In this document: one piece after another, positions 16,584 through 22,027 of the stretch
Position numbering within the stretch: the stretch's first letter is position 1
Layout: every line of letters starts with the position of its first letter
From: an uncultured Clostridia bacterium
Lineage (GTDB): Bacteria > Bacillota > Clostridia > TANB77 > CAG-508
Direction of reading: 5' to 3'
Assembly (NCBI GenBank): GCA_934149115.1
Contig: CAKPDW010000008.1
Span: 1-32,341 of the forward strand
DNA length: 32,341 nucleotides
Position numbers and translations under genes: made by a program
The notes under the pieces: model-generated
What the model was told of the DNA's origin: nothing
Databases searched by the model: none
Seen by the model: only the letters and a program-made list of their open reading frames with translations

Positions 16584-17801
16584 ATGGATGACGAAGAAAA
16601 AAAATATGACGTAAAAGTAAAAGTTATTATTGCTGTTATGATTACATTTGTTATTACTTTATGTGGAACAATATTTTTGTATGGAGAATATTTAAAACAT
16701 AAAGGAGCAATTGTAAATACTTATCAATCTTCTAACGATATTGTTGATCAATTAGATCTTTTAAGAACAGTTATTGACCAAAAATATAAAGGTGATGTAG
16801 ATGAAGAAAAGCTAGAACAAGGAGCTTTAAAAGGGTATGTATCAGGATTAGGAGATGAATATACAGAATTATTAACAAAAGACGAGTGGGATGATTTGGA
16901 TTCATCATTATCTGAATTTGTTGGAATAGGTGTGTATATGACTCAATTAAAAAATTCTAATGAAACTGTAATTATAGGAACAATTGATGAAGATACACCA
17001 GCAGCTAAAGCAGGTATTAAAGCAGGAGATATAATAAAAGAAATTGATTCAGAAGACGTATCAACAAAAGGATCAGAATATATTTCTTCAAAAATAAAAG
17101 GTGAAGCTGGAACAAAAGTTAAAATAAAAGTATTAAGAGATAATGAAGAACTAGAGATTGAAGTAGAAAGAGCTGAAATCAAAGTATACAAAATAAAATC
17201 AGAGATGTTAGATAACAATATAGGATATATTGATTTTGATTCATTTACAGACACAAGTTATGAAGAATTCAAGTCAGCATATGAGAGTTTAAAAAATGAT
17301 GGAGCAACATCACTAATTGTTGATTTGAGAAATAATACAGGTGGATATGTAGATTCAGCATTAAATATTGCAGATTTATTTGTAGATTCAGATAAAACAT
17401 TATTAATTACAGAAGACAAAAACGGAAAAAGAACAACTCAAGAATCAAAAACAAGTAAAACAATTGATATGCCAGTAGTAGTATTAGTAAATGAATATAC
17501 AGCAAGTGCATCAGAAATTCTAACAGGAATACTAAAAGATTATGGTGTGGCTAAAGTTATAGGAACACAAACATATGGAAAAGGAGTTATACAAGAAGTT
17601 TATCCAGACGTTTTAGGAGAAAAAATTGGTGGAGCATTAAAAGTAACTGTATCAGAATATTTCACACCAAATGGAAACAAAATAAACAAAGTTGGAATAA
17701 CACCAGACGAAGAAGTAGAATTAAAACAAGAAAAAGGTGTAGAAAATACAAAAGAAAATGATACACAGTTACAAAAAGCAATAGAAACATTAAAAAAATA
17801 A
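16584..17801 (+). CDS. S41 carboxyl-terminal processing protease (CtpA/CtpB-like)
   Basis: A 405-residue membrane-anchored serine protease. It has one TM segment at about 12-34, a short helical region, a PDZ domain at about 112-195 (GVYMTQ through the conserved AAKAGIKAGDIIKEID segment), and an S41 domain. The catalytic pair is Ser308 in TASASE and Lys333 in TYGKG, 25 residues apart as in E. coli Tsp (S430/K455). It faces outside the membrane. The ribosome site AAAGGATGAG precedes the ATG. Its place after FtsEX and two M23 enzymes suggests it degrades or processes those hydrolases, by analogy with Tsp-type control of endopeptidases (inference). Confidence 0.93.
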   Translation: MDDEEKKYDVKVKVIIAVMITFVITLCGTIFLYGEYLKHKGAIVNTYQSSNDIVDQLDLLRTVIDQKYKGDVDEEKLEQGALKGYVSGLGDEYTELLTKDEWDDLDSSLSEFVGIGVYMTQLKNSNETVIIGTIDEDTPAAKAGIKAGDIIKEIDSEDVSTKGSEYISSKIKGEAGTKVKIKVLRDNEELEIEVERAEIKVYKIKSEMLDNNIGYIDFDSFTDTSYEEFKSAYESLKNDGATSLIVDLRNNTGGYVDSALNIADLFVDSDKTLLITEDKNGKRTTQESKTSKTIDMPVVVLVNEYTASASEILTGILKDYGVAKVIGTQTYGKGVIQEVYPDVLGEKIGGALKVTVSEYFTPNGNKINKVGITPDEEVELKQEKGVENTKENDTQLQKAIETLKK

Positions 17802-17816
17802 AAAAAGTTATAAGAT

Positions 17817-17863
17817 GAAAGTGCCAATATATCAACGATTGTGAGGCACTTTCAAAATTTTTT
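17817..17863 (+). terminator. intrinsic terminator of the ftsEX operon
   Basis: A 9-bp stem GAAAGTGCC/GGCACTTTC with a 19-nt loop, then AAAATTTTTTG. Confidence 0.75.
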
Positions 17864-17894
17864 GTAAAAAAATAAAAAAAGTTTAAAAAACATA

Positions 17895-17923
17895 TTGACA
17901 AGAAAGGCAAAATCTAGTATACT
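17895..17923 (+). promoter_or_regulatory. promoter of the tRNA cluster
   Basis: TTGACA, 17-bp spacer, TATACT, ending 29 bp before tRNA-Val. It is a near-perfect stable-RNA promoter. Confidence 0.85.
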
Positions 17924-17952
17924 TAGTCATGTCAGCGAGAGACTGACAAAAT

Positions 17953-18028
17953 GGTCGCTTAGCTCAGCTGGGAGAGCATCTGCCTTACAAGCAGGAGGTC
18001 ATAGGTTCGAGCCCTATAGCGACCACCA
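17953..18028 (+). tRNA. tRNA-Val (anticodon TAC)
   Basis: A 76-nt cloverleaf with acceptor GGTCGCT, anticodon loop CTTACAA and T-loop GGTTCGAGCC. Discriminator A and CCA are encoded. Confidence 0.97.
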
Positions 18029-18032
18029 TTTT

Positions 18033-18109
18033 GGCCCGGTAGTTCAGTTGGTTAGAACGCTAGCCTGTCACGCTAGAGGTCGACGGTTCGAGCCCGTTCC
18101 GGGTCGCCA
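18033..18109 (+). tRNA. tRNA-Asp (anticodon GTC)
   Basis: A 77-nt cloverleaf with acceptor GGCCCGG, anticodon loop CTGTCAC and T-loop GGTTCGAGCC. Discriminator G and CCA are encoded. Only four bases separate it from tRNA-Val. Confidence 0.97.
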
Positions 18110-18110
18110 G

Positions 18111-18147
18111 AAACTATCTAGTTATCTAGATAGTTTTAATTTTATTT
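18111..18147 (+). terminator. hairpin with T-rich tail inside the tRNA cluster
   Basis: A perfect 11-bp stem AAACTATCTAG/CTAGATAGTTT with a TTAT loop is followed by TAATTTTATTTT. It starts one base after the CCA of tRNA-Asp, and the tail runs to tRNA-Phe. It could be a partial terminator or an RNase processing structure. tRNA-Phe shows no promoter of its own, so read-through must occur. Confidence 0.6.
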
Positions 18148-18148
18148 T

Positions 18149-18224
<76 letters not shown>

Positions 18225-18235
18225 AGTAAAATTTT

Positions 18236-18266
18236 GAAGTAGTTAAATAAAACTACTTCTTTTTTT
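18236..18266 (+). terminator. intrinsic terminator of the tRNA cluster
   Basis: A 9-bp stem GAAGTAGTT/AACTACTTC with loop AAATAA and a run of T (18260-18266). Confidence 0.9.
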
Positions 18267-18331
18267 GCCATAAATATTTTTTTATTATTATTGTTTTTTG
18301 ATGGTAGGAAACAATTGCATTTGCTTTGAGC

Positions 18332-18362
18332 AAAAAAATAGAGATATGCGGACACATATCTC
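18332..18362 (-). terminator. minus-strand intrinsic terminator
   Basis: A perfect 8-bp stem GAGATATG/CATATCTC with a 6-nt loop is followed on the minus strand by TATTTTTTTGC. No annotated minus-strand gene reaches it, which supports a short transcript ending here. Confidence 0.7.
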
Positions 18363-18398
18363 CATACAAATCTTCGTGACTTCATTGATTTGCTAACT
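18332..18398 (-). ncRNA. candidate small RNA of about 65 nt
   Basis: Inferred from a promoter and a terminator only. A minus-strand promoter (18405-18433) would start transcription near 18398, and an intrinsic terminator ends at 18332. The transcript has no start codon with a ribosome site; the ATG at 18385 lacks one and its frame runs through the terminator. No known RNA family was recognised. It sits between the tRNA cluster and an accessory region. Confidence 0.4.
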
Positions 18399-18416
18399 GA
18401 TGTTAATATAACATCA
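18398..18416. promoter_or_regulatory. palindrome over the -10 box of the small-RNA promoter (operator-like)
   Basis: TGATGTTA-ATA-TAACATCA has perfect 8-bp arms. The -10 hexamer lies in its centre, so a bound repressor would block the promoter. Alternatively it could simply form a hairpin. Confidence 0.4.
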
Positions 18417-18433
18417 ATTTTATTATATGTCAA
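18405..18433 (-). promoter_or_regulatory. promoter of the candidate small RNA
   Basis: On the minus strand: TTGACA, 17-bp spacer, TATATT. The plus-strand stretch 18434-18687 beyond it is AT-rich and shows no other recognisable element apart from the ribosome site of the next gene. Confidence 0.65.
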
Positions 18434-18687
18434 ATTTATAAGAAAATTTTTAAAATATCTATTTTGGGGAATTAATACTTGTGAAAAATATTTTAGTAGT
18501 GGTGTGAGAGAAAAAATATTATTTCTTTTTTGTTTGATTATCTAAAAAGATTAAAGAATATTGTTTTTGGATGAAATTTATGGTAAGGTAATTATATATT
18601 TAGCTTAGCTAATTTAATAAAACAATTTCCTTTATAGGAATTCACATATAGTATCTATTGACTGCACAATAATTTGGAGGAAATAAT

Positions 18688-18891
18688 ATGGCTGATTTGA
18701 AAAAAATATTTGAAAAAGAAATTGTTGAAAAATCAGGAGGTAGAGTAAAACTTATAACTCCACCAAAATTAACCAAAGAAGAAATTGAAATCATAAAAAA
18801 GGAACAAAAAAGATTGAATGCTGAATTTCAAGCAAATGAAAATATGAGACATCAAAGCTACGAAACAGCTTCACACCAATTTCTTAAATGA
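18688..18891 (+). CDS. small charged helical protein of unknown function
   Basis: 67 residues, ATG nine bases after GGAGG. It has a basic and acidic helical core (KLTKEEIEIIKKEQKRLNAE) and a His/Gln-rich tail (NMRHQSYETASHQFLK). No family was recognised. It stands alone between a region with no clear plus-strand promoter (a weak TATAGT lies near 18647) and a hairpin, so it may be monocistronic. The good ribosome site and clean start support real coding. Confidence 0.65.
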   Translation: MADLKKIFEKEIVEKSGGRVKLITPPKLTKEEIEIIKKEQKRLNAEFQANENMRHQSYETASHQFLK

Positions 18892-18904
18892 AAAGACTAA
18901 AAAA

Positions 18905-18934
18905 TTAAAGGAATCCATTATTGGGTTCCTTTAA
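18905..18934 (+). terminator. 12-bp hairpin after the small helical gene
   Basis: TTAAAGGAATCC/GGGTTCCTTTAA (one G-U) with loop ATTATT. The T-run is inside the stem and the tail is A-rich, so it is a moderate terminator. Confidence 0.6.
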
Positions 18935-18982
18935 AAATGTATAGTAAAGAAAAGTTGAGATAAAATTTAAGCTGAACATTGG

Positions 18983-19011
18983 TTGACATAATTATCGCGC
19001 TTTGATATAAT
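18983..19011 (+). promoter_or_regulatory. consensus promoter of the VWA-like secreted protein gene
   Basis: TTGACA, 17-bp spacer, TATAAT, a full match. About 85 bases of leader follow, including a weak hairpin (AAGTACTC/GGGTACTT, about 19037-19062) ending in TTTT, which could attenuate. Confidence 0.85.
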
Positions 19012-19104
19012 ATTCACTAGTCGTATACATTGTATTAAGTACTCTCTGCACAAGGGTACTTTTCATATATATTATTAATATAATTATGAAAGGTGGTCAA
19101 CAAT

Positions 19105-20049
19105 ATGACGAATATGTTAAAGGCTTTTTTAATTTTGGTATTAACTATGTTTTTACCTATGATGTATGGAGTGGCAGTTAATGCTGATGAGGTTGTTGTT
19201 GATAATGATACTGAGTGGTATGCTGTTTCAGATGGAACGGTATATTGGGAAAAATCTGAGTGTACAGGAGCTGGCAAGCATAATGTTGTATGTGATGAAA
19301 ATCAGTATACAGATGTTAGCGAAGGTATGTTTCATGTTCGGTTAAATGGTTATTCTATATTAGATCAGGATGGAAATATTGAAAAATCTTATTTCAATGA
19401 AAGTGCTTCTAAATTTAATATTCCAACAATTAATGATAATCAGTTATGCATGGCTCATATTGAAGGAGCTGAAAGTGGTGGACATAGATTGGGTTGGATA
19501 AAATATGATGAAGTAGTTTTTAGTAATGAAAAACCTGGTTATGTTGTTTCTGAAATTGATAAGGATGATGAAGAAGATTGGTTTAAGGGACCGAAAGATA
19601 AAACAACTGATGGAATAGCTGAGACTTTGAAAAAGAATATGAAAAAGGATTCGGATGAATCAAAGGAATCATACGTTTTGGCTGATTTTTCTGGAAGTAT
19701 GGTTGATTTTCAGAATGATGTTCTAAGAAAAATCAAATCTGCATCTGGAAAAAAGTATGTATTTGCTGAAGATATTACAGAGTTTGTTAATGGAGAGGAT
19801 CCGATTTTTTATAATATAGGAGCCATTACAGACATAGCAAATGCTTTTAATAAGATTGATATTAGTGATGATTCCCATATTTATCTTTTAAGTGATTTGG
19901 TAGATAATTGTGGAAGCAAAATAAGAAAAAATAAAGATTTTCATGGTGAGATTACAATTGTTTACTATCATGGAGATCAAGATTTTGCAAAGAGGTTTAT
20001 GAATAAATTAAGAGAAGCATATCCAAATGCGAGCATAACAGGATTTTAA
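19105..20049 (+). CDS. secreted protein with a von Willebrand A-like (MIDAS) domain
   Basis: 314 residues from ATG 19105; AAAGGTGG lies eight bases upstream, and a GTG at 19093 overlaps that site. A signal peptide ends near A27 (VAVNA|DE). Residues about 30-150 form a beta-rich region with two Cys pairs. Residues about 190-314 look like a VWA fold: DFSGS (194-198) matches the MIDAS DxSxS, T242 is a candidate third ligand, and LLSD (D264) fits the last MIDAS aspartate. It would bind a divalent metal and a protein ligand outside the cell. No anchor is seen, so it is released or held by partners. The strong promoter and flanking terminators make it monocistronic. The VWA call is by motif only. 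Confidence 0.7.
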   Translation: MTNMLKAFLILVLTMFLPMMYGVAVNADEVVVDNDTEWYAVSDGTVYWEKSECTGAGKHNVVCDENQYTDVSEGMFHVRLNGYSILDQDGNIEKSYFNESASKFNIPTINDNQLCMAHIEGAESGGHRLGWIKYDEVVFSNEKPGYVVSEIDKDDEEDWFKGPKDKTTDGIAETLKKNMKKDSDESKESYVLADFSGSMVDFQNDVLRKIKSASGKKYVFAEDITEFVNGEDPIFYNIGAITDIANAFNKIDISDDSHIYLLSDLVDNCGSKIRKNKDFHGEITIVYYHGDQDFAKRFMNKLREAYPNASITGF

Positions 20050-20058
20050 TTAAATAAT

Positions 20059-20084
20059 CTACATCAATGTGCAGATTGATGTAG
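20059..20084 (+). other. first hairpin after the VWA-like gene
   Basis: CTACATCAA/TTGATGTAG, 9 bp with an 8-nt loop and no T-run; it precedes the true terminator. Confidence 0.55.
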
Positions 20085-20092
20085 TTACAATA

Positions 20093-20124
20093 AAAGATGG
20101 TGTTAAAAAACATCATCTTTTTAT
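20093..20124 (+). terminator. intrinsic terminator after the VWA-like gene
   Basis: A 12-bp stem AAAGATGGTGTT/AACATCATCTTT (one G-U) with an AAAA loop, followed by TTATATATT. Confidence 0.85.
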
Positions 20125-20176
20125 ATATTAGAAAAAGTTCTCCGAACTTTCTAGTATATAAAAATAACAATGTACA
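20123..20176 (+). repeat. TATATA-stem hairpin repeat, copy A
   Basis: An imperfect stem TATATATTAGAAAAAGTTC / GAACTTTCTAGTATATA around TCC is followed by A-rich sequence and TGTACAGAAATTT. The same layout recurs at 21663-21716, which suggests a dispersed intergenic element or a common terminator type. Confidence 0.45.
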
Positions 20177-20219
20177 GAAATTTGCAAAGAAAGAAATCAT
20201 ATAAAAATATGTATATTTA

Positions 20220-20248
20220 TTGAAAAAGGAAAAAATGTATTGTAGAAT
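20220..20248 (+). promoter_or_regulatory. promoter of the LRR/Big_2 surface protein gene
   Basis: TTGAAA, 17-bp spacer, TAGAAT, ending 20 bp before the ATG, with AGAGGAG between. Confidence 0.6.
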
Positions 20249-20268
20249 AAAAATAGAGGAGATTACAA

Positions 20269-21630
20269 ATGAAAAAAATTATATATAGAACTTTATTGAT
20301 TAGTTTGTTTATTATATTAATATTTGCTATAAAATCGTATGGAGCATCCGATTTTTTATACTCATTAGATGCTAATGGAAATGCAACCATAACGGCATAT
20401 AATGGAACTGAAAGCAATTTAACAATTCCAAGTACAATAGATGGACATAATGTTGTTACTATAGGTTCTCATGCTTTTGATGAAAGTAGAAATTCAACTA
20501 ATGGACATACAATAAAAAATCTTATAATTAGTGAAGGAATTGAAAAAATAGAATTATTAGCTTTTGTAAAATGTGATAATTTGGAAACAGTTAAATTACC
20601 AGAAAGTTTAAATTTCCTTGATATGCAAACATTTTTACAGTGTACTAAATTAAAGTCAATAAATATACCATCAAAGATTGTAAGTATTGGAAACAGTACT
20701 TTTCAGGAAACTGGATTTACAGAATTTAATATTCCAGAAAATGTAAAGTCAATTAGCTCACGTGCATTAGCTAGTTGTTCTAAACTGGAAAAAGTAAGAG
20801 TTTATTCTAAAGATATTAGTTATTCATCAGGAGTATTTGAATATGGAAATTCTAATTTAGTATTATATGGATATGAAGGTTCTACAACACAAACATATGC
20901 ACAGCAAAATGGAATAGAGTTTAAAACGTTATCTAATAGCGAAGATCTTCCTACAACAATTGGGGCTATTCAATTAAATAAGCATGAGTTGTCACTAGAA
21001 GAAAATACAAGTGAAACCTTAACAGTTAGCTTTATTGAAATGCCTTCGTCTACAAAAATTATATGGTCAAGTAGTGATGAGAATGTTGCTACTGTTGAAA
21101 ATGGAAAGGTAACTACAAAAAGTATTGGAAATACAATAATTACTGTTTCGACAGAAGATGGACAATATAAAGATACCTGTATTGTATCTGTAATAAAAAA
21201 GGATGCTTCTGAAAAAAATGATATAATTCCAATAACATCGATTTCGTTAAACAAGACCTCTTTAGTACTATATGTAGGTAATACTGAAACTCTTATTGCT
21301 ACTGTTTTACCCAATAATGCAACTTATGAAAATTTAGTGTGGACTAGTAGTAATTCGAATATTGTGACTGTTGAAAATGGAAAAATTATAGCTAAAGCTA
21401 TTGGAAGTGCAATAATAACGGTATCTAATGTGGATGGTACAAAAAAAGCTACTTGTAATGTCACAGTAAAAGATAGTTCTTCAGGCACTTCTTTAGATAA
21501 TACAATTGCTAAAGGAAAACTTCCATATGCTGGAGTTAATATGACATTAATCATAATTAGTATTTTAACTATAACATTAATTGCTATAATTACGTATAAA
21601 AAGTATAATAATTATAAAGATGTAAAATAA
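20269..21630 (+). CDS. surface protein: BspA-type leucine-rich repeats, two Big_2 domains, LPYAG sorting signal
   Basis: 453 residues. A signal peptide ends near residue 25 (SYGA|SD). BspA/LRR_5-type repeats cover about 30-225 (ISEGIEKIELLAFVKCDNL, LPESLNFLDMQTFLQCTKL, IPENVKSISSRALASCSKL). Two bacterial Ig-like Big_2 domains follow, about 233-312 and 318-400, each with the W-S-S-S/N-VATVENGKV type core. The C terminus is LPYAG (418-422), a hydrophobic span and a Lys/Tyr-rich tail, the layout of a sortase substrate although the motif is not LPXTG. It is probably covalently wall-linked and adhesive or sugar/protein-binding. No sortase gene is in the window. It is transcribed alone, between its own promoter and a terminator. 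Confidence 0.88.
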   Translation: MKKIIYRTLLISLFIILIFAIKSYGASDFLYSLDANGNATITAYNGTESNLTIPSTIDGHNVVTIGSHAFDESRNSTNGHTIKNLIISEGIEKIELLAFVKCDNLETVKLPESLNFLDMQTFLQCTKLKSINIPSKIVSIGNSTFQETGFTEFNIPENVKSISSRALASCSKLEKVRVYSKDISYSSGVFEYGNSNLVLYGYEGSTTQTYAQQNGIEFKTLSNSEDLPTTIGAIQLNKHELSLEENTSETLTVSFIEMPSSTKIIWSSSDENVATVENGKVTTKSIGNTIITVSTEDGQYKDTCIVSVIKKDASEKNDIIPITSISLNKTSLVLYVGNTETLIATVLPNNATYENLVWTSSNSNIVTVENGKIIAKAIGSAIITVSNVDGTKKATCNVTVKDSSSGTSLDNTIAKGKLPYAGVNMTLIIISILTITLIAIITYKKYNNYKDVK

Positions 21631-21665
21631 ACTAGAAAGGACCTATTGGTTCTTTTTTAGTTTAT
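21629..21665 (+). terminator. intrinsic terminator of the surface protein gene
   Basis: AAACTAGAAAGGACC pairs with GGTTCTTTTTTAGTTT across TATT. It begins at the stop codon. Confidence 0.8.
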
Positions 21666-21716
21666 ATAATAGGAAAGTCATGCTGACTTTTCTATTATAT
21701 AAAAAATTGCACAGAA
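21663..21716 (+). repeat. TATATA-stem hairpin repeat, copy B
   Basis: An 18-bp stem TATATAATAGGAAAGTCA / TGACTTTTCTATTATATA (one G-U) around TGC, followed by A-rich sequence and TGCACAGAAAATTT. It parallels copy A at 20123-20176. Confidence 0.5.
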
Positions 21717-21742
21717 AATTTATAAAATAAATTTTCGCGCTC

Positions 21743-21821
21743 GAACAAATTTACTGAAAATTTCAATTTTATAGAAAAATATAAAGAGTAGAGTAAAGAT
21801 TGAAAATTTTCAGATTTGTTC
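21743..21821. repeat. long imperfect inverted repeat upstream of the 851-residue gene
   Basis: The left arm 21743-21767 (GAACAAATTTACTGAAAAT...) matches the complement of 21799-21821 (ATTGAAAATTTTCAGATTTG...) apart from a 3-base bulge and one extra T, with a loop of about 31 nt. It could be a leader hairpin or the ends of a tiny mobile element. The surrounding 397-bp gap also holds a terminator, hairpin copy B, a smaller inverted repeat and a possible promoter. Confidence 0.55.
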
Positions 21822-21832
21822 TAATCTTTTAA

Positions 21833-21855
21833 ATGTACAAAAGGTTACTGTACAT
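21833..21855. repeat. short inverted repeat, operator-like
   Basis: ATGTACA, 9-bp spacer, TGTACAT: perfect 7-bp arms in the region upstream of the 851-residue gene. Confidence 0.4.
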
Positions 21856-21924
21856 GAACTAAGATGTGTACTATAAAGTCATAGTATTATTAGATTTTTT
21901 ATGGAGGAAAAGTATAAAATTAAT

Positions 21925-21952
21925 ATTATAATAATTAAGTATATGTTATAAT
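21925..21952 (+). promoter_or_regulatory. possible extended -10 promoter of the 851-residue gene
   Basis: TATAAT at 21947-21952 with TG one base before it (extended -10) and only a weak -35 near 21925. It lies 75 bp before the start codon. Confidence 0.45.
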
Positions 21953-22027
21953 AAATAAATCATATAAAAGAATGTGAAATTTTAAAATTAAAGTAAGATT
22001 TTTGTAAAGTTACATAGGAGAAATTTT

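Noticed and set aside
15905..17254. Several minus-strand ORFs of 70-103 codons over the M23 and S41 genes
   Set aside because: They are shadows of strongly coding plus-strand frames, with no ribosome sites.
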